From positions 124,001-188,000 of the forward strand of contig NZ_NKHG01000112.1 in the NCBI RefSeq assembly GCF_002744245.1: a stretch of 64,000 nt of DNA. The letters run 5' to 3'. The stretch is from Bacillus pumilus (GTDB lineage Bacteria; Bacillota; Bacilli; Bacillales; Bacillaceae). The position numbers and the translations under genes are program-made. This document shows positions 47,055-57,506 of the stretch, in pieces; the stretch's first letter is position 1; each line of letters begins with the position of its first letter. Under the pieces are notes generated by a model. The model searched no databases, was not told the DNA's origin, and was given only the letters and a program-made list of their open reading frames with translations.

Positions 47055-47432
47055 TTAACAGATTACCCAACTCAACAAGTCTTCAGCCACCAACTCCGCT
47101 TGCTGAGGGTCCATCACACCGGCATCCACAATCCACACTTTTTTCTCTTCTTCAGCCAGCCTCATGAGGAATACTTATCCGCCTCCATTATCACCAATCG
47201 CTACATAACCTTTTGCATAATGATTGGTCTCCCACGTTGCATTGCGTTTCACCATGTCCTCTGTTCCGTATAGAAGCAGCTCACCGCCAATGGAAAATCC
47301 ATTTGTGTGTTCGAGCAAAGTCTTATAGGCATGAGGTAAACCCCTGTTTAGTTGGGATTCTGCCTCTTTGATGTGTATGTCACTTGCTGGTTGGTTCATG
47401 AGCAGGTTTGGGATTTGAGGTGAATTGATCAT
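47055..47432 (-). pseudogene. SMI1/KNR4 (SUKH) family immunity-type gene with an in-frame stop
   Basis: From the ATG at 47432 (AGGAGG 9 bases upstream) a SUKH-type protein is encoded: RGLPHAYKTLLEHTNGFSIG (near 30) is the family core, followed by ELLLYGTEDMV and VAIGDNGGG. A TAA at 47175-47177 interrupts it at codon 86; the same frame then continues for 39 sense codons (FLMRLAEEEKKVWIVDAG, ending in AEDLLSWVIC) to a second TAA at 47055-47057. IGDNGGG followed by a hydrophobic strand is normal for the family, so a single A-to-T change of an AAA codon explains the stop. SUKH proteins neutralise polymorphic toxins. Confidence 0.75.
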
Positions 47433-47493
47433 TTTGGAGAGCCTCCTAAATGAATGAGATATGATGTAAAAATCTCAATACATCAATGATCAT

Positions 47494-47769
47494 TCAAGTA
47501 ACTAATTTTTTCATGACCTTTTTATACAACCGAATGAGCACCTTTAAAATGAAATAGAAAATGAACACATCGAGTATAAAACCTAACAATAGGAATTCAA
47601 CACCATGATGTCAATGCAGGACTAACCAATCGATGGGTAAAACTCGATAAGCAGCATCAGCTTTGGGTAGATTAACCCCTCTAATAAAAGCTGTCCCAAT
47701 GACAAGAAGAACACTGATACTTAATAGCCAATTGGATGATTTTTTGTTTTTGTGTTTTTTCTGCTCCAT
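47494..47769 (-). pseudogene. Two-helix membrane protein gene with an in-frame TGA
   Basis: Starts at the ATG at 47769 with AAAGGA 7 bases upstream: a basic N-terminus (MEQKKHKNKKSSNW), a membrane helix (LLSISVLLVIGTAFI) and an outside segment ending PIDWLVLH at a TGA (47611-47613). The same frame continues with 38 sense codons, HHGVEFLLLGFILDVFIFYF then a basic LKVLIRLYKKVMKKLVT, to a TGA at 47494-47496. The continuation supplies a second helix with a cytoplasmic basic end, which suggests one original protein of about 91 residues. Family not recognised; position suggests a membrane immunity protein. Confidence 0.55.
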
Positions 47770-47845
47770 ACGTATTCCTTTCTGTACATCATTACACATG
47801 ATACTCTATTAATAATTGAAATTTGAGAGGATCATTTCACACCAA

Positions 47846-48235
47846 TTAATCAGTTCTTGTTGTTAAAAATTCTAAACTAATTCTATCGACTTTTATTTCA
47901 ACAGTTCTATTCATCAATTCAGGAAAATCGTTGAAATACTCATCTTCGTCAGTAAAAATTAAACCTGCATCAATGTTATCTTCTTGTAGCAAACCTCTTA
48001 AATAATATTCATACCCTGAATCAACGCGTTCTATCTCTTTCTTCTCTACTGGAATTTCATGAATAGTTAGCTCGTCTAATATAGTAAACCCTATTGATAC
48101 AGGGTAACTTTTTCCCACTTCAATTTCATACGGACAAATATCAGCAAATCCTGTAAATTCTATTCCATTAATCTCAATTGTTGTTTCCTCCTCAATCTGA
48201 GGGTCGAGTCTTTTAACAAGACATTCGTATACCAT
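47846..48235 (-). CDS. Candidate cognate immunity protein of the LXG toxin
   Basis: 129-residue acidic cytoplasmic protein (many Glu and Asp, few Lys) with alternating strands such as TTIEINGIEFTGFADICPYEI near 18-38, and DRISLEFLTTRTD at the end. It starts 16 bases after the LXG toxin stop, with GAGG 8 bases upstream of the ATG. I recognise no named domain. Immunity function is inferred purely from its position immediately downstream of the toxin and its acidic nature, which would suit binding a basic nuclease domain. Confidence 0.6.
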   Translation of the reverse strand: MVYECLVKRLDPQIEEETTIEINGIEFTGFADICPYEIEVGKSYPVSIGFTILDELTIHEIPVEKKEIERVDSGYEYYLRGLLQEDNIDAGLIFTDEDEYFNDFPELMNRTVEIKVDRISLEFLTTRTD

Positions 48236-48251
48236 AATAAATCCTCACTCC

Positions 48252-49946
48252 CTACTCTGATGGATTGATGACTGGAATATTTTCACCATTAATTGTCTTC
48301 CATATCTTTTTACCACTCTGGGTATGGTAAGTTGTAATTTCATTTTTATGATTCGTACCTACAAATTCAAACTTAGCCTTACCATTTTTATTATTACCCA
48401 TAAATTTGACATACCCTGTCCTTATTTCACCTTTATATTGATACTTGACCTTAATGCCACTATTAATGACCGCTTTTGCACCTTCAAGGTACTCGTTGGC
48501 ATTTTTATATAGTCCTAAGAACTCTTTTCCATGTTTATCAAAATGCCCTTCTAGTTTAGCACGATCCGCAAAGGCTGAAGGCAGTTTTTTTGTATCCTTA
48601 GCCGTCTTCTCAACCTTCCTCACCACATTCTTCCCTTGTCCAATCTTAAAAACATATTTCCCAACCTTCGCTATTTTCGTGATTGGAATAATAGAGGCTG
48701 CGGATAGGGCTTGGTCTATGCTGCTGATTTTTTTGCTGGTTTCGGGGTCTTTGCCTGTGACGGCTCGGTAGCCGTCGTAGATGCCGCTGTATTCTAGGAT
48801 GATGTTTTCGGCGGTTGAGACGACTTCACCGTCTAATATGCGTTTGGCGTTTCCGCGGCTTCGGCTTTCTGGAATTTTGTCGACTTCTTCTATTTTTACT
48901 TCGCCGTTTGCGATATACGTTCGGATGATTTGTTTATTGGCGTAAACAGTATATCGGCCGCCTATAAAGTCAATGTCTGATGGGTTCATGACGACTTCAT
49001 CTGCAATATCGAATTCTTTTAGCTTTTTGATGCCTTTTAAGTTGTATAGTTTACCCTTTACCACCCTGATGTCTCTATGAATCTTGTTTTTTCCGCTCAC
49101 GGTTTCCCTTTGCAATGTCGTAAGCGATGGATCGTTTGCTTTGACTTTCTTGTTGATGTTTCGGTGGGTGTCATCACGAACAACCGGATCGACATTCACC
49201 CGTTCTTTTTCACTCAACTTTTTGAGCATGATCATCATTGGATTTTCTTTAGGGTTGTTTATTTTTTCATTCAATCCACCAATGGTACTGCTCACTTTTT
49301 CTTCTTTTCTATCTTTAAAAATAGATCCCTTTTGATAGCTGGTGATTTCGATTTTCGGGCCAGTGAACATGGTACTTAGGGTGTCCATGTATTGCTTCAT
49401 TGTTTGCAATGCACTTTTTGTCTTATTTAAAGCACTTGTTTGTTCTCTGTCAAATGCATGAAGCAGCCCAATGGTTCTGGAGGTCTCGAGCCATGCTTTT
49501 TGATAGCTCTGTTGAAAAGCAGATTCGTCTACACTAGGCAAATGAACGATATGACCGACCCTGCCGATGGCGTGGCTCACATCTGATACAATTTCAGAAA
49601 CAGCACATTCGGCTTTTTTTAAACCTTGATCAAGTTCGTGTTCGATAAATGATTGTGAAATAAAACCGTGCTGGTTTGATTCAAGGGCATGAAGTGCTTG
49701 TTTTGTCTTTTTGAGCGCAGAGCTGTATTCCTCAATGATGACCTGAAAGAATTGCAAGAAAGGAATATGGCATTCTGTATAAAACGCTCGGATGGCTTGC
49801 CCCGCCTCTCCCTTTAGTGCGCCATCGAGCGAGATGATTTGGTCGATTTGTTTTTCTAGTGATCTGATGTTTTGTGATTGCTGCTTTAACGTATTCAGCG
49901 TTTGATCAATTCCGTTTATTAGCGCAAAGGCTTCAAGGGTTTTCAT
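48252..49946 (-). CDS. LXG-domain polymorphic toxin, type VII secretion substrate
   Basis: 564 residues. The first about 210 form the helical LXG secretion domain (start MKTLEAFALINGIDQTLNTL; central SLDGALKGEAGQAIRAFYTE with the LxG element near 40-58), as in B. subtilis YeeF, YobL, YqcG and YwqJ. A variable middle (about 215-450) contains ENIILEYSGIYDGYRAVTGKD-type pre-toxin sequence. The C-terminal about 110 residues, from EGHFDKHGKEFLGLYKNANE onward to YHTQSGKKIWKTING, are basic and His-containing and look like a BECR-type (colicin E5/D-RelE-like) RNase, which is an inference. Partner genes lie directly upstream and the immunity candidate downstream. Confidence 0.85.
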   Translation of the reverse strand: MKTLEAFALINGIDQTLNTLKQQSQNIRSLEKQIDQIISLDGALKGEAGQAIRAFYTECHIPFLQFFQVIIEEYSSALKKTKQALHALESNQHGFISQSFIEHELDQGLKKAECAVSEIVSDVSHAIGRVGHIVHLPSVDESAFQQSYQKAWLETSRTIGLLHAFDREQTSALNKTKSALQTMKQYMDTLSTMFTGPKIEITSYQKGSIFKDRKEEKVSSTIGGLNEKINNPKENPMMIMLKKLSEKERVNVDPVVRDDTHRNINKKVKANDPSLTTLQRETVSGKNKIHRDIRVVKGKLYNLKGIKKLKEFDIADEVVMNPSDIDFIGGRYTVYANKQIIRTYIANGEVKIEEVDKIPESRSRGNAKRILDGEVVSTAENIILEYSGIYDGYRAVTGKDPETSKKISSIDQALSAASIIPITKIAKVGKYVFKIGQGKNVVRKVEKTAKDTKKLPSAFADRAKLEGHFDKHGKEFLGLYKNANEYLEGAKAVINSGIKVKYQYKGEIRTGYVKFMGNNKNGKAKFEFVGTNHKNEITTYHTQSGKKIWKTINGENIPVINPSE

Positions 49947-49957
49947 TCCGTTCTCCT

Positions 49958-50236
49958 TTACTTTCTTTTACTACTAGAAGCAAGCGCTTTGTCCGTTTCA
50001 ATCATGGTGTTAACGGCTTGTTCTGTTTGTACAAGCTGTTTCTGCAGAATGTCTATATAGGAGGTACTTAGTTCGTTCAATTGCTGATTGATCTTTTCTA
50101 TCTTTTCTGTTGTTGAGAGCTCATTTTTCCCTTTGATGGTTTTTGGAAGTGTTGAATGTATGTGAGCGCCTGCTTGTTTTGCTTGATGTAATGCTCGTTT
50201 GACTTCACTAGCATCTATTTTGATTTCTCTGCTCAT
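49958..50236 (-). CDS. YwqI-like DUF5344 protein, LXG partner
   Basis: 92-residue helical protein (MSREIKIDASEVKRALHQ start) of the DUF5344 type, one of the two small WXG100-like partners encoded upstream of LXG toxins and needed to deliver them to the type VII (Esx/Yuk) machinery. The C-terminus is a basic KALASSSKRK tail. It lies 11 bases upstream of the toxin gene and 1 base after the preceding gene, so the three form a tight operon. Confidence 0.8.
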   Translation of the reverse strand: MSREIKIDASEVKRALHQAKQAGAHIHSTLPKTIKGKNELSTTEKIEKINQQLNELSTSYIDILQKQLVQTEQAVNTMIETDKALASSSKRK

Positions 50237-50237
50237 T

Positions 50238-50642
50238 TTATTTCCCTCTTTTTTCTTCCAGTTGTTTTTGCTTCTGTTTTTCTATTTTTCTTTCAACCGA
50301 ATTGATTTCACGTTCTAACGAATGGATATCCGATGTGAGATCACTGATTTTTTCATCAATTCGATTCATTAGATTGGTCAACTGTGTATTCATCTTTTGA
50401 CTGGCCGATGTCATCTCTTTCCGTAGACCATTAAATGTATCTGCCAGGCTTCCAAACCATGTATGTGATGTAAGATCTGGATGAGTGATTTTCCGGCTAG
50501 CATCCGATAGAGACGCTTTTGCTTTTTTTACTTCTTTTCGGCACATGTTGAGTTCTGTGATTTGTTCTTTTTTTATGGATATGTCTGCCTTTAACGAATA
50601 CAAGGCCGTTGTATATCCGATCATTGCTCCAGATATCGTCAT
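50238..50642 (-). CDS. YwqH-like DUF5082 protein, LXG partner
   Basis: 134 residues, mostly long helices with coiled-coil periodicity (RIDEKISDLTSDIHSLEREI near 93-112), and the TSHTWFGSLADTFNGLRK segment (near 58-75) that holds the Trp-x-Gly-like turn of the WXG100 superfamily. This is the DUF5082 family protein that starts LXG operons in B. subtilis (ywqH-ywqI-ywqJ). It is the first gene of the cassette; a promoter must lie in 50643-50768, where I cannot identify one firmly. Confidence 0.8.
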   Translation of the reverse strand: MTISGAMIGYTTALYSLKADISIKKEQITELNMCRKEVKKAKASLSDASRKITHPDLTSHTWFGSLADTFNGLRKEMTSASQKMNTQLTNLMNRIDEKISDLTSDIHSLEREINSVERKIEKQKQKQLEEKRGK

Positions 50643-50768
50643 ACACCTCTATTCCTCAAATAGTCCTCTGTTATGTTACCATTTACTAACGCAAGAGGCA
50701 TATAATTGAAAATAAATACACTAAAAAATGAATCGTATGTATTGGGTTTTAATACCTATTTCATATAC

Positions 50769-50809
50769 AAAAAAAGCTAGCATCGCGTAAAAGCGAAGCT
50801 AGCTTTTTT
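50769..50809 (-). terminator. pta terminator
   Basis: On the minus strand AAAAAAGCTAGCTTCGC and GCGATGCTAGCTTTTTT pair; very strong stem, 10 bases after the pta stop. Confidence 0.9.
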
Positions 50810-50819
50810 GATTGTCATA

Positions 50820-51791
50820 TTATAATGCTTGAGCTGCTGTGATAAGCGCCAGGTTGTAAACGTCTTCGGCATTACAGCCTCTTGACAGATCGTTTACTGG
50901 CTGGTTTAAGCCTTGTAAAATTGGACCTACAGCTTCAAAGTTACCTAAGCGCTGTGCAATTTTGTAGCCTATGTTTCCAGCTTCGAGGCTAGGGAAAACA
51001 AATACGCTCGCATCCCCTTTGATCACGGAATCTGGAGCTTTCTTCGCTGCAACTGAAGGAACGAAAGCTGCATCGAATTGGAATTCTCCATCAAGTACAA
51101 GCTCAGGTGCCTTTTCTTTTGCAATGCGAACCGCTTCAGATACTTTTTCTGTTTCGTCTGATTTTGCTGAGCCTTTTGTTGAGAAGCTCAGCATGGCCAC
51201 ACGTGGTTCAATATCAAACATTTTGGCTGTGTTTGCACTTTCGATTGCAATTTCAGCTAGATCTTGGCTGTCTGGTGCAATGTTGATCGCACAATCAGCA
51301 AATACATACTGCTCTTCGCTGCGAGCCATAATGAAGACGCCAGACGTTTTCTTTACGCCTTCTTTTGTTTTAATGATTTGAAGTGCTGGACGCACTGTGT
51401 CGGCAGTTGAGTGTGCTGCACCGCTCACAAGTCCGTCTGCAAGACCTTTATACACAAGCATTGTACCGAAATAGTTTTCATCCAGTAATGCTTTTCTTGC
51501 TTGCTCTTCTGTTGCTTTTCCTTTACGTCTTTCTACGAAAGCTTGTACAAGCTCTTCAAAACCTTCATATGTATGAGGATCATACACGTCAACACCTTCA
51601 AGTGTAAGACCTAATTCTTTTGCTTTTGCTTCCACTTCTTGTTTCTTGCCTACAACAATCGGCTGCAATACTTTGCCATCTGCTAGTTTTTGAACGGCTG
51701 TTAGAATGCGTTCGTCCATTCCCTCAGGAAAAACGATCTTTACTCCTTTGCCTGCAACCTTTTCCTGAACTGTTGAAAAAATATCTGCCAC
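50820..51791 (-). CDS. pta: Phosphate acetyltransferase
   Basis: Converts acetyl-CoA and phosphate to acetyl phosphate in overflow metabolism. The 323-residue protein has the PTA_PTB fold with signatures KIVFPEGMDERIL (near 18), LVYKGLADGLVSGAAHSTADTVRPALQ (near 120-145) and SRGCNAEDVYNLALITA at the C-terminus. I start at the GTG at 51791 (GGAGGG upstream), excluding 16 in-frame codons; the length then equals B. subtilis Pta (323). A cre-like site upstream fits CcpA activation of overflow metabolism. Confidence 0.97.
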   Translation of the reverse strand: MADIFSTVQEKVAGKGVKIVFPEGMDERILTAVQKLADGKVLQPIVVGKKQEVEAKAKELGLTLEGVDVYDPHTYEGFEELVQAFVERRKGKATEEQARKALLDENYFGTMLVYKGLADGLVSGAAHSTADTVRPALQIIKTKEGVKKTSGVFIMARSEEQYVFADCAINIAPDSQDLAEIAIESANTAKMFDIEPRVAMLSFSTKGSAKSDETEKVSEAVRIAKEKAPELVLDGEFQFDAAFVPSVAAKKAPDSVIKGDASVFVFPSLEAGNIGYKIAQRLGNFEAVGPILQGLNQPVNDLSRGCNAEDVYNLALITAAQAL

Positions 51792-51876
51792 TTCAATACC
51801 CTCCTTGATTTTACAAAAAAAGCGCTCTCTTTTAAGCATACTCTTCTTCTACATAAATTCAAACTACCAAAATACA

Positions 51877-51890
51877 TTATAGCGCTTACA
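51877..51890 (-). promoter_or_regulatory. cre (CcpA) site upstream of pta
   Basis: Minus strand TGTAAGCGCTATAA matches TGWAANCGNTNWCA at 13 of 14 positions. It lies about 86 bases upstream of the pta start. Confidence 0.75.
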
Positions 51891-52031
51891 AATTAAATTC
51901 TTATTTTTCAAATTAATTAAATCCATTTCCATAAAAGTTGTTTTCTTCGTTCAAGTTTTGATCACAGCTTCATTTGGACAAACTATGTTATAGTTGAAAC
52001 AGATGGAAATCTGTAAATAGGAGTGAATGAA

Positions 52032-52799
52032 ATGAGCGAACAACATACAACCAATGAAGCAGCTCAAACACTAGACGGCTGGTATGCGCTGCATGATTTT
52101 AGAGCGATTGACTGGACAGCTTGGAAGCTGCTGACAAGCGATGAGCGTCAAGCCATTATTCATGAGTTTACAGCTCTACTAGAAAAATGGAAGACAGCTG
52201 AGCACGAGAAGGCGGGAAGCCAAACAATCTATAGTATTGTCGGCCAAAAAGCAGATATTATGCTCATGATTTTACGTCCAACAATGGAAGAACTGAATGA
52301 AATCGAGCTTGAATTCAACAAGTCACGACTAGCAGAATTTACAATTCCTGCGTATTCGTACGTTTCAGTTGTTGAATTAAGTAACTACTTAGCAGGCGAA
52401 GGCGGCGGAGATCCTTACGAAAACCCACATGTACGTGCTCGTCTATACCCAGAGCTCCCTTCTTCTAAATACGTGTGCTTCTATCCAATGGATAAAAGAC
52501 GCTCTGGCAATGACAACTGGTACATGCTCTCAATGGATGAACGTAAATCCCTTATGAGAAGCCACGGCTTAATTGGCCGAAGCTATGCTGGGAAAGTCAA
52601 ACAGATCATTACAGGGTCTGTCGGTTTTGATGATTATGAGTGGGGTGTCACCCTTTTCTCTGACGATGTTCTTCAATTTAAAAAACTGGTTTATGAAATG
52701 CGCTTTGATGAAGTGAGTGCACGTTACGGCGAATTCGGTTCCTTCTTTGTTGGAAACCGATTAGCAAACGAGCAGCTAGCGTCTTATTTCCATGTATGA
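52032..52799 (+). CDS. hemQ: Coproheme decarboxylase HemQ
   Basis: Last step of the Gram-positive coproporphyrin-dependent haem pathway: oxidative decarboxylation of coproheme to haem b. The 255-residue chlorite dismutase-fold protein includes the active-site Tyr region [21 protein letters not shown] (near 145-165) and the proximal-ligand His in [21 protein letters not shown] (near 170-190). The ATG at 52032 has AGGAG 8 bases upstream; the in-frame GTG three codons earlier overlaps the ribosome site. Divergent from pta as in B. subtilis (ywfI). Confidence 0.96.
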   Translation: MSEQHTTNEAAQTLDGWYALHDFRAIDWTAWKLLTSDERQAIIHEFTALLEKWKTAEHEKAGSQTIYSIVGQKADIMLMILRPTMEELNEIELEFNKSRLAEFTIPAYSYVSVVELSNYLAGEGGGDPYENPHVRARLYPELPSSKYVCFYPMDKRRSGNDNWYMLSMDERKSLMRSHGLIGRSYAGKVKQIITGSVGFDDYEWGVTLFSDDVLQFKKLVYEMRFDEVSARYGEFGSFFVGNRLANEQLASYFHV

Positions 52800-52808
52800 T
52801 AAACTCTT

Positions 52809-52837
52809 AAGGCTTCGGATCTCTCCGAAGCCTTTTT
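52809..52837 (+). terminator. hemQ terminator
   Basis: GGCTTCGG and CCGAAGCC pair, followed by TTTTT. Confidence 0.85.
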
Positions 52838-52866
52838 ATGTATTTGTTTAGAAAGGTGATCTCATC

Positions 52867-54039
52867 ATGAAAAACTTCCCCATCGCTATTTTCGCATTAA
52901 CGCTCGGTGCATTTTCGATTGGCATGACTGAATTTGTCATCATGGGACTTTTGCCAAACGTCGCAAACGATCTCCATGTATCCATCTCTGCCTCAGGGCA
53001 GCTGATTACTGGATATGCACTTGGTGTAGCAGTTGGCGGACCTATTTTAACGTTATCCACTGGTAACATGTCGAGGAAACGTCTCCTCATCCTGTTAATG
53101 ATTCTGTTTGTGGCCGGAAATGCTGTCGCCGCTGTATCGACCACTTATGGTCTGTTGATGGCCGCACGTATATTAACGTCATTTGCTCATGGTACCTTCT
53201 TTGGTGTCGGAGCCATTATGGCTGCACGGCTTGTCCCTAAGGAGCGAAGCGCAAGTGCGATCAGCTTCATGTTTACAGGACTTACGGTAGCTAATGTACT
53301 TGGTGTGCCGTTTGGTACATTGATCGGCAATCAATTCGGCTGGCGAATGTCCTTTCTTGTCATTGCTGTCATTGGGCTCATTTCCTTAATCGGTATCATC
53401 AGCTTAGTACCAAACCAATCGAAGGAAGAAGTGCTTGATATTCGAAATGAAGTATCGGTTTTGAAAAAACCACAGGTACTTGTTTCCTTTGCAATGACCA
53501 TTTTTGGTTTTGCTGGTGTGTTTACGGCCTTTACGTATATCAGCCCCATCCTGCTTCAAGTCACTGGCTTTCAAGAAAATGGGGTCACGCTCATCCTTGT
53601 TCTCTTCGGGCTTGGGGTAACCATCGGGAATTTAGTTGGCGGAAAGCTTGCCGACTGGAGGCTCATGCCGAGTATTATGGTGACACTCATCATGCTGATT
53701 GCGGTCCTGTTATTATTCACGTTCACTTCCGCATTCAAGGTGCCTGCTGTGCTGACTATTTTTGTTTGGGGAATCATTTCTTTTATTCTTGTTCCTACCT
53801 TGCAATACCGCACGATGAATATGGCACATGAAGCGCCGACACTCGCATCGACGCTCAGTCATTCTGCCTTTAATATTGGGAATGCCGGCGGTGCCGCGCT
53901 TGGCGGTCTTGCCATCGAAATCACACATTTACAGCTTGTGCCGTTATTTGCAGCAGGTGTGACATTCATTGGACTCATCATTACGATCATGAGCTACCAG
54001 TCAGATAAACAAGTAAAAAGGGCTAAACGATTTTTATAA
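52867..54039 (+). CDS. MFS efflux transporter (DHA1, AraJ/PbuE-like)
   Basis: 390 residues with twelve predicted membrane helices. The N-terminus (LGAFSIGMTEFVIMGLLPNVAN, 14-35) and the helix 4-5 region (LTVANVLGVPFGTLIGNQFGWR near 140-161) are typical of the DHA1 group that contains AraJ, YdhP and the purine exporter PbuE. Substrate unknown. RBS AAAGGTG lies 7 bases before the ATG. It is followed after 39 bases by the ywfA-like gene. B. subtilis 168 has no MFS gene next to hemQ as far as I recall, so this is specific to this lineage or moved. A role in bacilysin export is possible but unproven. Confidence 0.8.
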   Translation: MKNFPIAIFALTLGAFSIGMTEFVIMGLLPNVANDLHVSISASGQLITGYALGVAVGGPILTLSTGNMSRKRLLILLMILFVAGNAVAAVSTTYGLLMAARILTSFAHGTFFGVGAIMAARLVPKERSASAISFMFTGLTVANVLGVPFGTLIGNQFGWRMSFLVIAVIGLISLIGIISLVPNQSKEEVLDIRNEVSVLKKPQVLVSFAMTIFGFAGVFTAFTYISPILLQVTGFQENGVTLILVLFGLGVTIGNLVGGKLADWRLMPSIMVTLIMLIAVLLLFTFTSAFKVPAVLTIFVWGIISFILVPTLQYRTMNMAHEAPTLASTLSHSAFNIGNAGGAALGGLAIEITHLQLVPLFAAGVTFIGLIITIMSYQSDKQVKRAKRFL

Positions 54040-54078
54040 CGTAATCGAATGAAAATGCAAGTATGGAGGGATTACCTG

Positions 54079-55311
54079 ATGAAAGAATCTTTAGACAGCC
54101 GGGCTTCTAAAACGTTTCCCATCACACTTGCCATCGCGCTCACACTTGGCGTCTTTGCGGCGGGATCGGAAGAACTGGTGATTTCACCACTTTTGCCTGA
54201 TTTATCTAGCTCCTTTCAGCAATCTCTTGATATTCTCGCTCTTTCCATCAGCATTTATGGGTTAGCTGTATTGGTCGGAGCACCACTACTCGTTCCATTA
54301 GGGGACCGGTATTCAAGAGAACTGTGTTTGATCATTGGGCTTTCTTTCTTCTTGATTGGAACAGTCATGTGTGCTGCTGCCCCGAATTTGGCCGTCTTTT
54401 TTGCTGGCCGTGCCATTTCTGGACTGGCGACTGGTGTATTTGTCCCAACGGCCTATGCTCTTGTAGGCGACCGCGTTCCTTACCAATATCGAGGCAAAGT
54501 GATGGGGCTCATTGTATCGAGCTGGTCTCTTTCTCTTGTCCTTGGTGTACCAATTGGAGCCTTTATCGGGCAAAGTCTGAATTGGCGCTGGACATTTTGG
54601 ATCTTCGCTATGATGAGTCTCGTTGTGCTGCTGCTCGTCATCCTTGAATCACGAAAACAAGTGTCCACAGCTGATACACCGCTCCCACAAGCTAGTGAGA
54701 AAACAGGCTCTTTATGGGGGGCATTGAAAATTGATCGCGTCCCTGCCTATTTGACTGTGACCTTTTGTAATATGCTTGGATTTTATGGCATGTACTCCTT
54801 TTTAGGTGCTTACCTGCAAAGTCTGTTTGATGGAGGGCAATCAACGGCTGGACTTCTGATCATGGCTTATGGAGTTGGATTTTCCATGAGTGTATTTACG
54901 GGGAAATTAGCAGACTGGTTTGGTAAAACGCGTTCTCTCTTCTTCGTGCTAGGTGGAATTACGTTCGTTCTAGCCTTACTTCCTTATGCGCCGTTCTCAT
55001 GGATATTGCTGATTTTTGCATTATTTATTTGGGGGGCGATGCAAAGTTTATCCGTCACGCTTCTGAGCACCGTTCTAAGCGACTGCTCCCAAACCCATCG
55101 AGGTAAAGTGATGGCTTTTTACAGTCTTGCTTCCAATCTTGCCGTTATGCTCGGTTCCGCACTTATGGGGCCTGTTTATGTCCATTTCGGATATCATACA
55201 GTTGGGCTTGTATGTGCACTCATTACCCTTGTTGGTTTTATCATCAGCTTCGGCAGCTATAAACGTGAACGTGCCTTACAGCAGGAACATCAAAACACAT
55301 TTGAAATATAA
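54079..55311 (+). CDS. ywfA: MFS transporter YwfA
   Basis: 410 residues with twelve predicted helices, DHA1 group. Hallmarks are FAAGSEELVISPLLPDL (near 23), the loop 2-3 motif VPLGDRYSRELCL (near 72) and VGDRVPYQYRGKVMGLIVSS (near 133). It closely resembles B. subtilis YwfA, which lies beside bacA on the other side of the bacilysin operon. The ATG at 54079 has GGAGGG 8 bases upstream; ten upstream codons in frame are excluded. In the absence of bacE it is the most plausible exporter for bacilysin in this cluster, which is inference from position only. Confidence 0.85.
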   Translation: MKESLDSRASKTFPITLAIALTLGVFAAGSEELVISPLLPDLSSSFQQSLDILALSISIYGLAVLVGAPLLVPLGDRYSRELCLIIGLSFFLIGTVMCAAAPNLAVFFAGRAISGLATGVFVPTAYALVGDRVPYQYRGKVMGLIVSSWSLSLVLGVPIGAFIGQSLNWRWTFWIFAMMSLVVLLLVILESRKQVSTADTPLPQASEKTGSLWGALKIDRVPAYLTVTFCNMLGFYGMYSFLGAYLQSLFDGGQSTAGLLIMAYGVGFSMSVFTGKLADWFGKTRSLFFVLGGITFVLALLPYAPFSWILLIFALFIWGAMQSLSVTLLSTVLSDCSQTHRGKVMAFYSLASNLAVMLGSALMGPVYVHFGYHTVGLVCALITLVGFIISFGSYKRERALQQEHQNTFEI

Positions 55312-55321
55312 GCTCTTTTCA

Positions 55322-55349
55322 CTGCACATCTCTTAATGTGCAGTTTTTT
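55322..55349 (+). terminator. ywfA terminator
   Basis: CTGCACAT and ATGTGCAG pair, followed by TTTTTTAG. It separates ywfA from the bac operon. Confidence 0.8.
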
Positions 55350-55396
55350 AGATCAATTTTTAATATCATCATATATTACATTTTTTATAAAATTTG

Positions 55397-55426
55397 TTGA
55401 CAGTTACCAATTTTATTTTTTATAAT
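55397..55426 (+). promoter_or_regulatory. Sigma-A promoter of the bac operon
   Basis: TTGACA, 18 bases, TATAAT: both boxes match the consensus completely. Transcription would start near 55433, which fixes the bacA start downstream of that point. Upstream sequence is very AT-rich, as expected for an AbrB/CodY-type target, but no specific operator was identified. Confidence 0.85.
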
Positions 55427-55459
55427 CTAGTAAAATTTGATAAAGATTGGATGGTAAAC

Positions 55460-57491
<2,032 letters not shown>

Positions 57492-57506
57492 AAAGGAGTG
57501 CTTTCA

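Noticed and set aside
55394-55459. N-terminal extension of BacA from the TTG at 55394
   Set aside because: It overlaps the TTGACA -35 box and precedes the predicted transcript start at about 55433.
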